Source: Entonaema liquescens (Eukaryota; Ascomycota; Sordariomycetes; Xylariales; Xylariaceae). Taken from it: 64,000 nt of DNA. The stretch's first letter is position 1; every line of letters begins with the position of its first letter. Shown one piece after another: positions 45,278 through 57,907 of this stretch. A program made the translations under genes and the position numbers. Where the stretch lies: positions 1,860,001 to 1,924,000 of the forward strand of contig CADCSX010000006.1 of NCBI GenBank assembly GCA_902805475.1, in the 5' to 3' direction. The notes below the pieces were generated by a model. The model was not told where the DNA came from. It saw only the letters and a program-made list of their open reading frames with translations, and did no database searches.

Positions 45278-47366
45278 CTTGGGTCGCTTCTGAGGTTTAT
45301 TTTGGAGGTTGAAAAGGTGAGAGAACAGCGAAGATTGCTTGGCAGGTTACTACCGCCGTTGAAACTCAGGGTTGTTTATATAAAGAAGACTGCCGGTTCA
45401 GAGTATTAACCCGTCCCCGTCCGCATTAGAAGAAGGTTGCAACTGGTGCCCGCCGAGCCATCCTACCCTCTTCCTAGGAATCCAATCAAAACGATTGTGG
45501 AGACTAACTAGGATAGGTTTTTGACGTTCTACATACAGGGTGTCATACGACTAGTAATGATTTATAATCGTAAAGGTATCACCTTAAAAGCTCTATCCAG
45601 GTCGTTGGGATGACAGTTTGTAATACCCTCCATCTCTCCCCACGTGGTGATATTCAAGCCGCAAGCGGCTCCTAATCGGAATTGTCTCGAAATATACCTA
45701 CCTATATTTCCGATATTTCCGATATTTCCGATATTTCCTCACATAAACCATAAAAATGCTTCACTTATAGGAATTAGGTGTGGGACAAGTATGGGGGGTG
45801 TAGAGAACGTTACTGCACGAATCACCGGGATAATAGACAGTAGCGTACTCCACCCCTTTATCCAATACGTAGCTCGAGGGTGACCCCTAGGTTAATTTTT
45901 AACGAAAAGAACATCGGAACTAGCTAAGGCGCGGCCGCATCTTTAAAGATTTTCGGCCAGGAGTTGCGAACCTCGGCTGGGTATTCCTAACAGGTATAGC
46001 TGCCTTGTAACCATATCAGTTCTGACTAAGACGGACTATACCACCGATCCGAGGTCCTTTATACTACTACACCTCGTATAGGAAGACGGCCGAACGGGCC
46101 CGTAGGTGCATAGACTTTGTAGCATGAGGATGTGGAGATTCCACTCTGCGACGTAGGAGTCACTTTACTTAATGCAGCTTCTGTCACAAGTTTTTGTTTT
46201 ATACTTCCCTCCTATTATTCTTATTCTGTTGAGACGACGAGATCTAGATAAGCTACGATAACTCGATAACTCGACCTTGGCATTCTATATCGATTTATGA
46301 GCAAACTAAGCCTACGAGCACGTGGGATAGACGGTAAAGTCTTTAAGGTGTAGACGCCAAGACGCCGTCAACAGGTTAATGCATACCTTACTCCCACTAG
46401 GTTTTATCCCAGAAGCGTCGGCACGGTCCCGCAAACTCCGGTATGGGTCGGGCTGCGGAGAGACTATAAATGTCGAATATTACGCGGATTCGGATTCGGG
46501 GATTTGAATTAACGTATAAAAAAATCAGAGAGATGAAGACTGGCAGGTCAAAAACATTAGTTCTTTTATATACTCACCCAGCAATGAACGACAGGATATT
46601 AAGCCCGAGTGATAAGCCGAAGTAATTCGTCCAGAATCATGTTCAAAATGAAGTTTAAAAATTTACGGCCTCTCGTGCTGTTTCGCAAGTTGCCGATCCG
46701 ATCGCTACGGTACATGTATTGCTTCCGTGCAATGTGAAGTACAAATGTACAAGATACATATATAGATCGATAACTCTCCTTACGACATTCCATTAAGGTA
46801 GCAAGCAATCCCTGAACCCGCGATTGTAAAACTATGTCGTCATCGATCAACGGGCTCCACATGAGCTTCTTGCCGCAGTGAGAGCTGTTGCCATAGCTTC
46901 GAGGGCTATTATCAACAATTCGGTAATTAGCTTCTATCTAGGTATTAATGCAGGGCAGAAGTAAGGTAATAATATTATACGTACCTAACCTAGGTATTTA
47001 GATATCGTATACTTGGATTTGATTGTTAGTCCATATCAGAAACTCCACGATCTCATTTCGAGGGAAGCAGCATTCGTCGATCTATTGTAGATGGCACTAA
47101 AAACGCCTCTTTTCATCTCTCCTCGCCAATTCAAGCTGGAAAGGGCATCACGCGTGGTTACACAACAGGATGCCCCTTCTTTCCATCTTCTATCTTCCCT
47201 GCCTTCCTTCCCGGACTTCCGCAGCCTCACAGCCTTTTAATTAACCACTATCATATTCCATCCTATCATCTCACTACTCTCTTACACAAATTGGCCTGTT
47301 TAGGTGATATAAGAAATTCACCAAATCACGACCAAGCATTGAGCAGCCATTATATTATCATCAGCC
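45278..47366. promoter_or_regulatory. Divergent 2.1-kb region between the DUF2855 and DUF1295-like genes
   Basis: No coding frame is supported. It contains the ATATTTCCG tandem repeat (listed separately), TACCTA words at about 45690 and 46980, and a CT-rich leader upstream of 47367. It must hold the promoters of both flanking genes. Confidence 0.5.
45704..45738. repeat. Tandem repeat of ATATTTCCG
   Basis: Four near-perfect copies of a 9-bp unit; the last is one base short. A small slippage array, or possibly repeated factor sites, in the divergent promoter of the DUF2855 gene. Confidence 0.9.
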
Positions 47367-48215
47367 ATGGCGCGCCCTAACCCAGATCCGAAACCCTGGT
47401 ACAAGAAAACCGACCTGATCCACCGCGGCGACCGCTCGCCCACCCCCTGGGGCACCCTGACCTTCGTTGGCCTGCGCCTAGCCGACATCCCTCTGCAGCA
47501 TGCCCTCCTCGCGCCCGCCGGTCTCGGCAGCGCTCTTCTCGCCCGCGCCGGGCTATCCACCGTCCTACCTGCCGCCGTCTTAAGCACCGGCATCTCCACC
47601 ATCGACGCCCTAGGCACCCCGACCGGCGCGCTGCTGTTCGTGTTCGCATGCGGCTCCGCCGCCAAGCAGATCTACTGGCAGACGGTGCTCTCGTACGAGT
47701 CGTTCCCGGCGAGTGCCGCGCTCGCCGTCGCGCTGTACAACACGGCCATGAACGCGGGGAACACGCTCCTGTTCCGCGCGACAAGCACCTCGTCGCTGTT
47801 CTCGCAGCCGCAGATCCCTCTCTCCCTGCCGTTCTTCAGCGCCCCGGTATCCGTGCCCGCGAGCACGCTCGTCGGCCTGGCGATGTACGTCTTTGGACTG
47901 GCGCTCGAGACGGTGTCCGAGGCGCAGCGCAAGGCGTTCAAGGACCGGCCCGAGAACAAGGGCAAGGTGTGCAAGGTGGGCGTGTGGCGCTGGGCCCGCC
48001 ACGTGAATTACCTCGGGTACTCGCTCTGGCGCGGCGGGTACACCATGGTGGCTACGGGGTGGATCGGCGGGTTCGTTATGGCCTTCGGCCAGATGTATGA
48101 TCTGAGCCATCGCGCCGCCGGTGTTCTGGATGACTACTGCACCGACAAGTATAAGGAGCAGTGGGCTCAGTTCAAGCGCGAGGTGCCGTATAAGATCCTC
48201 CCGGGGATTTACTAG
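47367..48215 (+). CDS. DUF1295-like (steroid 5-alpha-reductase-type) integral membrane protein
   Basis: A 282-residue single-exon gene, strongly GC-biased. Five or so hydrophobic segments are visible (for example about 50-70, 85-105, 118-135, 165-183 and 222-240). The C-terminal motif WRWARHVNYLGYSLWRGGY, followed by a segment ending YKEQWAQFKREVPYKILPGIY, is the classic end of the DUF1295/isoprenylcysteine methyltransferase/steroid-reductase C-terminal superfamily, where His-x-Asn-Tyr and the downstream Arg/Tyr contact the cofactor. The reaction is unknown: either NADPH-dependent reduction of a lipid or methyl transfer. It is likely in the endoplasmic reticulum. It is convergent with SFH1. 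Confidence 0.85.
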   Translation: MARPNPDPKPWYKKTDLIHRGDRSPTPWGTLTFVGLRLADIPLQHALLAPAGLGSALLARAGLSTVLPAAVLSTGISTIDALGTPTGALLFVFACGSAAKQIYWQTVLSYESFPASAALAVALYNTAMNAGNTLLFRATSTSSLFSQPQIPLSLPFFSAPVSVPASTLVGLAMYVFGLALETVSEAQRKAFKDRPENKGKVCKVGVWRWARHVNYLGYSLWRGGYTMVATGWIGGFVMAFGQMYDLSHRAAGVLDDYCTDKYKEQWAQFKREVPYKILPGIY

Positions 48216-48818
48216 GATGGGCTTGGGTATCCGGGTGATTGGATGATTGGGTATTCGGTTGGGAAAGAATTGGCATGTAGTGTCTGTGTGCACGTGGGAA
48301 TAATCTAAATATGTAGCAGTGAGATATCCATTAGGGCTATTGCAACTGTAATTAGTACTTTTGATATTGGGCATTTCTCTAACGTGACGGAGCTTCTCTC
48401 GATAGTATCTTGCCTCCTCCGCAGCCTTCGCGCGCACCTGTGTAATCTAGTATACAAATAGGGGGAGGGGCGGCGATGACGCAGCCAACGGATAAATGCA
48501 CTATTTGCTCCCCCTGAGAATGCTCAAACGGTCAAACGAAGTCATCTTGAATTAACTGCCTGCGTTTTTCACACGTGCAGATATGTCAGTGGTATAAGAC
48601 CATAGCCAACGACTCATGGCGAGGTAATAAAAAAATAAAAAAATAAAACTCCCCATGCGATATCGCAGGTTTCCGACCAGAAACGCCTTTTCTCTCTCTC
48701 GTAAACACAACCCTTGTGCCGAAAATCACTATTTGGTTCTTCTCCTCTTTTGATCTCTGGTCATAGGCCCTTCCCTTTCTCCGAGAGGCTCACAAGTCTG
48801 CTGGCGAGCTCCATCAAC
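48216..48818. other. Convergent 3' intergenic region
   Basis: This lies between the stops of the DUF1295-like gene and SFH1. It has an A-rich run near 48628-48650. The open frames near 48761-48949 belong partly to the last SFH1 exon. No other gene is seen. Confidence 0.5.
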
Positions 48819-50622
48819 CTAAAATGGACGCAAATCTGCCAAGTGTAAATTCTTCGTCCATCGAGGAAGCTTCTTGGTTTGCTCGTATAAGCGACCGCAA
48901 TTGGCGCAGAGGGACTACACCAGCCGTCAGTAAATATCCCCAATATCAAGAATTTGTATACACTTACCCTAGGACCCCAAGGTCCATCTCTGACCGCCCA
49001 GACACTCGTGCCCCAAATACGACAATGGGTGCAGCGCCAGTTAAGCCTCTCCTGGTCGGTGAGCGTTCCGCCCCTCCTCCACCGTATCCAACGTCCGGTG
49101 TGATTCTACCACCTGGAGTACCAGACCGGCCAAGAGGACTCAGGCTACGGAATCTCCTCTTCTTCTTCGATCTCTCTCCACGGCCCATCCTCTCCTCTTC
49201 GACTTCGAAGCCTAGGCCTGGTACACCACCTATCATGCCGGCATTGCTACTAAATCTAGCAGTTTCTCGGCGAAGCCGTCGAATCTGTCGTTCTCGATCA
49301 ACTTCTCGCTTCTCTATTTCTTCCTTTGACAACACTTCGAGCTTGGGCTCCCACTCGTCTGCGAGATGCTCGGGGTCGTACCGCCAACCAGCATCCGCGC
49401 CATGAGCAGCGTCGTTTGGAAATTCGGTCCCCATACCACCCCATCCCGCCACGAGACCGCCGGCCTCGCAAGCTTCTTTCTTGAGACGTAATACTGCCTC
49501 GTAAATTGCATGCGTTAAAGCAGGAACCCATTCACCAGCGAGGCCAAGGTCCGCACACGTGACTTTGGCAAATGCCTCTGCTGTGCCAGGAGGATGCAGC
49601 AACGACCACTCGAACTTGTCAGTGTAGAGCTGTGAAGAAAGATTGATATTGAGGGAAACTATGCATCGGTAAGTGTCGTCGGGGTTTAGCTCATCCGAAT
49701 CGGCAGGAATCGGCGTGGCGCTGGCTGTTATTTCGGGGACCTGCGAACGATCACCCTTTGGGGTATCAAACCCGGTATCGAGGCCATTTCGGAACGGGGT
49801 TTCAGGAGCACGTGTTGAGTTGGGTAAAGGCGTAGCTGGAGTTGCTGGGGTATCGCGGAAGCTCAACTGAGGAGCTAGCCCAGAGCCGTTCGTAGGTACT
49901 TTCTCGTCTGAGTGGAAGAGGGGATGGAGCGCAACACCAGCATACTCTTCGAGTTGAGTCCTGATCTGCTTGCTGATCTCACTCGCAATACCGCCTTGGT
50001 TGGGAAGGTCCAGATCTTGAACGAGGCTGAGCGCAAATTGATCCGTAGTAATGACGGTCTCGTGTAAGTTCCACAAGAAAATATCCCTTAGTTTATAAGG
50101 AACTGTTAAATCACCTGTCCTGTATAACGCAGGGTCCATCTGAGGAGGTGGTTGGTTGAGACCTCGAGGTAGAGGGTAAGCTGCAGAGGGTAAGAAAGGA
50201 GTGATATCGACGTCGATACGAATAGGAATAAGAGTAACAGGCATCGCAGCTTGGGCCTGGTTGTTTAGATCTGATCGATTCTTAGTCTTCAGCATCCAAT
50301 CCCTCCAGATACCCTGAACTTCGACGGGGGCATTCGTCTCCTTCCCGAACTTGTCACTCGGATCTATTCGTGATGCGCTATCTTCTCGTCTTAGACTGCG
50401 CAACCCCGTGGGCCGCCGTCTCGAGTCCTCTTCATCGTCATCGTCATAGTCGTAACCGTCTTCAGCGTAATTAATTACCGTAGTGCCACGTTTCGTCGTT
50501 CGCGATACCGGGCCGGTGGGTGCGGTGGAATGAATTACGGGGGTGAGAAGAGAATTGTTGTATACGCGCAATCGCGGCGCGTAGGAAGAGAGAAAGGCCT
50601 GCGGAGTACTTCGAGGCTCCAT
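48819..50622 (-). CDS. SFH1: Sfh1, SNF5-family subunit of the RSC chromatin remodeller, with a GATA-like finger; probable missing base
   Basis: Exon 1 is 50622-48968, a 53-nt intron spans 48967-48915, and exon 2 is 48914-48819. The start TPQAFLSSYAPRLRVYNNSL and RTTKRGTTVINYAEDGYD are typical of fungal Sfh1. The SNF5 domain (about 132-395) has both repeats, with PIRIDVDI, VPYKLRDIFLWNLHE and CIVSLNINLSSQLYTDKFEW. RSC remodels promoter nucleosomes. In the raw frame the C-terminus becomes nonsense, but one more C in the run 49071-49074 opens NWRCTHCRIWGTSVWAV, DGPWGPR and, after the intron, SLCANCGRLYEQTKKLPRW: a GATA-type C-x2-C...C-x2-C finger known at the end of filamentous-fungal Sfh1. The corrected CDS is 1752 nt (583 residues), up from 1751. 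Confidence 0.92.
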
Positions 50623-51677
50623 GTTGTGTTGCAGTTTTTGCAGATATCGCAGTTAATTCGTTCTATGTCATCTCATGCTGATAGTAAAAAGTTGGGAAGG
50701 GATAATTGAAAGGCTGGCAACGCGCCAAACAATATTTTAGAACTAGAAAGTCGGACAACTCGAGTTAAGACTTGATTAAATATGAATACCTATTGTATGT
50801 TTGTATCGTACCCAAGTTGCAGCTTTGGAGTTTGTAGTTTGGAGTTTGGAGTTGGGGTGGATTAAAAGAGCATATATGTTTATGGCTTGCATGAGCTTTT
50901 GCCGGGGGGCCGTTCGTCTTGTCGCAGCGCAACGCAACGCGTCTTGTCTCGTAAAATTTCCACAGTGAATTCCGAGTTGACTGGTTCAACGTATGGGGAA
51001 CCCAAAGCTAGGGAGGGAATACATCACGTGCGTCGCCGAGATTTAACCTAGTAATTAACATTGGCCCGTGCGGCCCATTGGATCTTAGATAAGCTAAGGT
51101 ACAAGGTTACTTAGGTAGATACATGATGCATGATACATGATACATATACATACCTAGTAGTAAAGCGAATACCACAACGGGGGCTCTACTCTTACACTCT
51201 TACTCATAATTCAACATAATTCAACATAATTCAACATAATTCAACATAATTCAACATAATTCAACATAATTCAACATAATTCAACATAATTCAACATAAT
51301 TCAACATAATTCAAAAAGGAAATTTTAAGTTAGACATTAACTACTACATAGACTCTCGGCAAAAGTCCTTTTCTGACTTAAAACTACTTGTACACGGTAT
51401 CCTCCTCGTTTCTCCAAGTACTCATTATCCAACAACGCCCGAGCTTTTGGTCTCCAACGCTTAGTTTTATAAAGCTCAGCGAGCCATAGAGCACCGCTCA
51501 GCTTATCATGGTATATATAAAGCAACGAAATAAACGTTCCTTCTTGTGACATCCCTATTGCCATAAGTCCGTGATTCAACAAAACTCCCATGCGCCGGGT
51601 ATGACCAAAACCACAAATATTACGATGTAATTCTCCTCCATGAATCACTTCTCTATTCGATACGCAGCTACACTTCT
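50623..51677. other. Intergenic region with minisatellite
   Basis: This contains the SFH1 promoter and a 10-bp minisatellite (listed separately). The open frame at 51337-51681 has no family features and overlaps the end of the next gene, so it is not called. Confidence 0.55.
51205..51314. repeat. 10-bp minisatellite, unit TCAACATAAT, about 11 copies
   Basis: Eleven essentially identical copies in perfect tandem. The absence of divergence suggests recent expansion by slippage. It lies between SFH1 and the alpha/beta hydrolase gene and would be a variable marker between strains. Confidence 0.97.
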
Positions 51678-54385
51678 TCACCGGGCACTGGCCCGTAGGC
51701 TTCGTCCCCGCTCATCTGTTCGTTTGTTCGAGTTTGTGAGCATCATCCAGTCATCCCACTCTTTACTTATTTCCATCAACACAGAGCCCATAACTGTAGC
51801 ACTGGCCATCAACCCGTGCCCTTCGCCCTCTAGCACGCGCACCTCGCACCTCCGCATAGTCTTCCCAAGCCATTTGACGTTTTCGACTGGAACACGCGTA
51901 TCCCTACTACCATGGTGAATAGTAACTGGGCGCGTGATGTCCACATAACGGAAGCCAATCGTGTGTCTGCGTTCCAAGCAAACAAGGAGATCCACTGCAG
52001 GATTAGCTCCTGTGGTAGCAAGTTCCCAAATCGCATGGGTGAGCCGCATGTCGTATGTCATTTGTCTTTCTTTATCCGCCATAGCGTCGGCGGCAGCAGC
52101 AATAACAGCATTTTGGGGCCTAAACCCATCGTCGCCGGGACGATACCGATCCATATTTTCGCTAGCAGAGAGTGGGAGGGTTTTCCCGTCCGCAGTATCC
52201 TGCACTAGATTTTCCTTGTCTATGCTGAGTGTCATATCCCGGCGATTGTTAGAATTAGTTGTTTCGCGCCCGGCAGGCGCAGAGGACTTTCGCTTCCCAC
52301 GACGATTGTTGGTTTTAGGCAATGAGCTAGTAATAGAACTGCTGGTAGCTGTCATGAAGGAGCTATTGGCTGCTTTAAGGAAGGGGGTTGGTAAAGCGCG
52401 GAGAATTCGCTGTGACGTAGGAATTGCATTAGTAGGGGGTAAGGCTTGAGATGTACCGAACACATTCATCTGCGACGGAGGGATCCAGGGGGCCAGGAGA
52501 TGAATACGGCCACGGATGTGTTGTGGCATGCGAAGCGCAGTAGCAAGAGCGTAAATAGCACCAGCAGAATGAGCGAGAATAGAGAACTTGTTGATTTTAA
52601 GTGCCTGACAGATCGCATAGACATCATCTGTAACCTGTTAATATTCACGTTGGATAGATAAGAGGCAAAAGCGTAGACGTACCAGGCCAGCCGAGCGGCG
52701 TCGCCGTCCCATCAGCATACGGTTCACTATCGCCCACACCAGGTCGATCGGGAGTGATGAGTCTTAACTTCAGGGTCAGTGCCAGCTCATCATAGAACGC
52801 AGTGATGTATCTAGTCAGGCCCATGCCAACACAGCAAAATACTGCTGAGCCTTCGGCATCGCCAACCTCAGAAAACGAGATAACTCGGCCAGTCTGCGGA
52901 TGCCGTATCTTCTGCGACAGTCTCGGCGAACACAAATAAGACTCGACAGCATCATCAATGGAATCCGCACTTTGAGGTCGCTCGTATCCCACCATGGGCT
53001 CCGGAGTCGCAAACTCCTTTTTCTTCTCTAGCTCTGGGCTTTTAGGCCCTGCTACAGAAAGACGCTTCAACCGTGAACTGCTTCGCTTGGGTCTGATCAT
53101 CTCGCCCAAGTCCGGGGTCGTACGCCCAGAGGGTTTGCGATCACTTCCATGCGCACTACGTCTTCTACTTTGAGCTACCGCTGGAAATGGGGCGCCATCC
53201 TCAAATCCATTTGTATCTGTCGAATATGACCTCGAGCGCTGGTGTGTATAATTGCTTTCCTGGGACTTCTTGGCGGAAGGGGCGCTTGCTCTTGCAGAGT
53301 GCGGCATATCGGGCGGTAGGGAATCGTCTCTTCTCCGAGCACCAGCCTCAGAATTTGCTCGACTTATATGTCGTCGTCTTGTATGGGACGGGTCGCGCGA
53401 CCTAGTGTGTTCAGAGTCTTCCGGAATAGCGTCGCCGAAACCCCCGTCACCCTCTCTTCTCGATCGTGAGGACCTATGTGATGCTCTTTTGGCGTTGGTT
53501 CCCGTTTTGCGTAGAGAGGAGTCGCGGGCTGGAATTGACATTTGAACGCTGTCTGGATCGATAGGCGAGTTTAACCCGGGCATGCTTTCTTTCGTCGGTG
53601 AATCACTCGGTTCTTCGCGAATCGGGGTTTCAGCAAGAATAGTATCAGGTCTGGGTGGCAATGCGCTTAAACTGTTAGATGTACCAATGGACCCTGAGCT
53701 TGCGCGCTTCCTTTCTGTTTCACTGGCACGCAATCGTTCTTTTGAACTCATATACATCAAACCTCTGTGACTACGAGATTGCTTCTTTCCCCAACTGTCA
53801 AACGATCGTTGTCTGTGCAGTTCAGGTGTGGGTGGTAATCCGCGTTCGATTGAAAGGTTGCCTATGCTACGTGTATCATCGTGCGACGAGACGGAACCTT
53901 TTGACGACGGTCTGGACGAGTTGCGTAGGAGAGACTTTAGCCCACCACCCGAAGACTCTCGACGTGGCGACTTTGGGGCAGTCAATGGGGAGAAGCCAGA
54001 TGGCGGTTTCGCTGTTCGAATGGTAGGGGGGCTGGCAGCCAATTCGTTAAGGTCAACGCCCTCCTCTTGTAGCCGACCTAGCTTCGAAGCAGAGAAGGCT
54101 CCGTATTCAACACCGAAGCTACCCTCGCGGGGTGAGTTTGGCAGTGACAAGCTTTGACCCTCGAAATGCTTATTGGCTGGCTTTGAGATGACAGACAGAC
54201 TAGTGATTAGAGACGAGATTACTTCGGGTGAGGCTGGGGTACACCGGCGCGATCTATGTCATCGTTGCGAAGATGTAAGTGCATGGAAGGATCAATTGCC
54301 TTCCTCCGGGATTGGTGGCGACTTTGACGGGGAATAGGGGTAGTTGTCCGGCAGCGGCTGACTTGGATGCGCCAGCGTAATCCAT
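51678..54385 (-). CDS. Alpha/beta-hydrolase with long disordered N-terminus; two probable missing bases near the start
   Basis: Exon 1 runs from about 54385 to 52683, a 55-nt intron spans 52682-52628, and exon 2 is 52627-51678. About 450 residues are Ser/Arg/Pro-rich and disordered. The hydrolase domain follows: GMGLTRYITAFYDEL, LRLITPDRPGVGDS, the nucleophile elbow LAHSAGAIYAL (S between H and A; GxSxG becomes AHSAG), acid candidate GSRDTRVPV and the His in GEGHGL. The substrate is unknown, perhaps a lipid or ester. The longest continuous frame begins at a TTG (54150), not an ATG. Upstream, MDYAGASKSAAAGQLPLF at 54385, then PSMHLHLRNDDIDRAGVP, then VISSLITSLSVISKP are three frames joined by one missing base each, near 54302 and in the G-run 54226-54228. 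With both added the CDS is 2655 nt (884 residues). Confidence 0.85.
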
Positions 54386-57300
54386 GGCGGGTAGACGCAA
54401 GGAGAAGGAATGAACCCACGACGATCGAGGCTAGGGCTGAGAATGTATTTGCCTAATTACAACTGGTCTCACCTGCGTGTCTCTGATTGCCGCGGACGAA
54501 CAGGAGCGGTGTACAAACTCCAACTTCCAAGTCCAATACCCAGTTCGAACTCCAACTCGGCAGAGAATGCAGCAAATGTGGAGGTCAGAGAAGGGCAGGT
54601 CGAACTGGGAGAGGACTGGATGGGATGCGGCTGCGGGATGCAGGATGCAGGATGCTGGGTCAATACCAAGACGGATTTGCTGCAGGTCCCTAAGGTCCCA
54701 AGGTCCCAGAATTCGAAGAGGCGCTTAAAATGTACATAGATTGGGTCTAGGTCTGGGTCTCGTACCTAAAGTACAATAATCAATAATACCAATCGCAATT
54801 AGTACAGGACGGTTGGCCGTCTCGTAGTGTAGATCCGACTGCCACATACAAGGGGGGTGACATATAGGATAAATCAAGAAATAGAGGGTATAGGGGTATA
54901 AGGTATAAGGTATAAGGTATAAGGTATAAGGTATAAAGAATAAAAACTTTGGCTAAAAACTTTTTTAAAGAATAGATTACCGTTGATTCACATTGATGAG
55001 AGAAAATGCTCGGAACCGGTAGCGTGTGCTGCAATTTGCGGGAGAAGAACTTTGATCGGTTTTTAGACTCAGGGGAAAAATAGAAGTGGGCATCTCGGCC
55101 ATTGAATAATTGGTTAAGTATTATCATTGGATAAGGAAGGTAAGGTAGGTCTAATTAGGTACTGAACTACACGATAACAAGCCTCTTGTGGTCGTAGTTT
55201 ACTAACTTTACTTTGGTCGGAAAGTCTGTGTGCAAAGCAAAGCTCGGGGTCCCTCTTGCAGCAATAATAATACATGTAGTGTTACCTATGTGCGTTATGT
55301 TACCTATGTACCTACCTCATGTATGAAATATTACATAGTACATACATATGTATAGCAGTGGATATGTACCCCGTTCCCCCCCGGCATCATGCATGTGCCC
55401 CTGCGGTTCTCTGCAGGTGATATCTCAATGTTGTACCTACATGACTGCATTCGGTATCCTGAGCGGGCGATGTTCAACTAAAAACCTAGTAAAACCTAGT
55501 AATCCATTTACAGCACTTTTCGAGTTCCCATCTATCGTATTCAATTTCTTCTTCTCTCGATGGGATAAATATGTGTTATCATAAATATATGTTGGTCTTA
55601 TTAGTCTGAACCTACTTTCAGATCGACATTTTCCCTTGCTCCACAAGTCGAGCCCGGAAAAGTGACAAGCTTAAGAGGTTGAGCCTAATTGAGATTAACG
55701 CGAGTCTTGGGAACTCTCCAAATCGTCGGAGTTAACATGCATGCCCCTGAAAAAGTTTATGAGTTAATAGCTGTCTCTCTTTTTCTCTGCAGCTTCGAAG
55801 GAATGAAATGCTCAATGCTCAATGCTCGACACATATCTAATACATTGGAAGGTTACATATTTAAACACGAATTATATTGAAAATATGCGACTCCGTTTCA
55901 GAATATGCGCGTCGAGTAGCACCGGATTAGATTACAACTGCAACTGTTAACGTTTATTTGTACAACATTTAACAGTATGCGAGGAGGGAAGTAGTATAGG
56001 AAAACGTATGATGTAAAGAAACCTTTCGTATAAGCACGGAGGTAGAATGAATCCGTAGACAACGAGATCCGCCTACCGATTAGCCGCGATTTCATACACT
56101 AATATAGCTTACGACTATCCGAACTAGATACAAGTGTCGATGTAGACGAATATCCAGGAACGCTCTAGATCTTCACGGTAACGCTGAATAGTATGAAGGA
56201 AGAGCAAATCTTTTCAGTTAACAGTGGTGTGTTAGGTATCTCTACCCTTCCTTGCTTAGCTATATTATGGAAGTTTGGCCTCCTGCTCATTCATATTCAA
56301 CCCCCTCATTAACTTACAAACTTACAACCAAACCCTCGCAAGACAAGACGAAAATGAAATCCCCTAATACGACCAGGTCATCAACGAAAACTATCATATC
56401 AGATATCTTGTTGATGCATTGAAATCTATAAAACATGCAGTCTTAACAGGTGATATATCAGTCCCACATTATATCCCAGTGAGTTCATATCATTATGAGA
56501 ATATCCAACGACGATCTCACCGAGTTTAGAGGTGAAAATCGGATTTTCGTGCTCAACGTGACGAGTTGTGGTTTTTTGTCTCGGTTTCTATTTTCTGTGA
56601 CCAGTAAACAACCGGAAATTATTTTTGTGAGTGACGTGGTCTTGGAATTTTACGCTTAGGTTGTGTTCTCGGTCTAGTAAAGCCGCACAGAGCTCCTCAA
56701 TTTCGATAGGTTCATGCGCCGAGAATACTGACAAGCTGCAAACACTACGCGAATGGCGAAGATGACACGCCCAAAGACATCGATAGCTTCGACTTTTCCT
56801 AATGAACCCGTAAGTTTGTCTCAGAGCTTTGACCTTGACCCAGAGCAATATCAGTTATCCTAAGCTATATTGTTCCAGAGCAAGGGACTCCCATGAAGCC
56901 GTGCTCGGAACTTAGCGATTTCGCGGAGCTTCTTCTCACGGCTCACAATCTGGTCGAAGGTTGAAACAAGGTTGAACTCAAAATAACTAGATCTAGAAAA
57001 CTGATAAGTGTGATTAGTCTAAACAGTTGAGTTCTCTTGAAATCCTATATTCATGGATCCCTATCGAAAACTCTGCTGTCACATCTTTGTAAGATGCTAA
57101 TGTCACAATAGACGAGGTCTAATTTCTGCGGCAATTCGTCATCTGCAAGGAATAACTCTGAGACGGCAGTTGTAAATCTTATGCGACATCCACACGTGGT
57201 ACTTAGCTCAACCTTGCTCGGCTATTTAGAAGAGAATATCACGATAGTAGTGTTTTTAGTATTATTCAACTAATAATGTTACGACGTGAATTGCTAACAA

Positions 57301-57907
57301 ACATTCAGGACCCGAGCTATCGGGCTATCAGTGGAGTTATCCCGTGCCCTGTACCTGGCCTAGAACTCCTTAACAGCTTAGTAGGCTTAGCTAAGAAATT
57401 GCCCCGCAAATCGAGGCAGCTTCCCACGATAGCTGCTGCAAGCATTTCTTGGCATAGAAGCCCAGCAGCTTAGGCTTCACGTCAACCATTTAAAAAAAAA
57501 AAAAAAAATTTCACGGCCCCGCTCAAGCTAACAGGGGAGATGAGAATTCATCAGCGGCGCGACCAATCAAGAGATAAGATACCAAATGACAACACAACAT
57601 ACGTCATTGAGCTGTTCAACAGTAGGTGCGTATCAAATCAAGGACTCAACACAAGGTGAGGCCCAAGACACGTAAGAAATTCTAACAAAGTTTTCGTATG
57701 GTTGAGGTAGCTTTGCTTCTAAAATGAACAACTAAGTCCTAAGGAATTAATTCCTAAGACATTATAATCTCATATCCTTAACTATTTAATGCTTGATTAT
57801 GAGATAGCGAGTTATATGATTTACATACTTACCAAACACAGACTTCATCCAACCCGTTTGTTTGTATACTTACCTTAAGCAGAACAAACGGTAATATCAA
57901 CAACAAT
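54386..57907. other. Longest gene-poor stretch (3.5 kb)
   Basis: This lies between divergent starts (alpha/beta hydrolase and fatty-acid-hydroxylase-like). Stops are dense in all frames, and the small frames at 54410-54739, 55348-55584, 56588-56848 and 57276-57473 show no motifs. It contains the GGTATAA repeat, many TACCTA/TACATA words near 55270-55350 and an A16 run at 57491-57506. No RNA gene is recognised. It could hold a decayed or lineage-specific gene that I cannot see. Confidence 0.5.
54895..54936. repeat. Tandem repeat of GGTATAA, six copies
   Basis: Six perfect copies of a 7-bp unit in the spacer upstream of the alpha/beta hydrolase gene. Simple slippage array. Confidence 0.95.

Noticed and set aside
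47610..48437. 275-residue antisense frame over the DUF1295-like gene
   Set aside because: His/Arg/Glu-rich composition typical of antisense GC3-biased codons; the sense frame has clear membrane segments and motifs.
51205..51314. CRISPR-like array
   Set aside because: Contiguous 10-bp units without spacers in a eukaryotic context; a minisatellite.
51337..51681. 114-residue open frame
   Set aside because: No motif, overlaps the end of the hydrolase gene, poor codon bias.
57491..57506. A16 run as a retroposon tail
   Set aside because: No target-site duplication or coding trace seen beside it; a simple homopolymer is sufficient.
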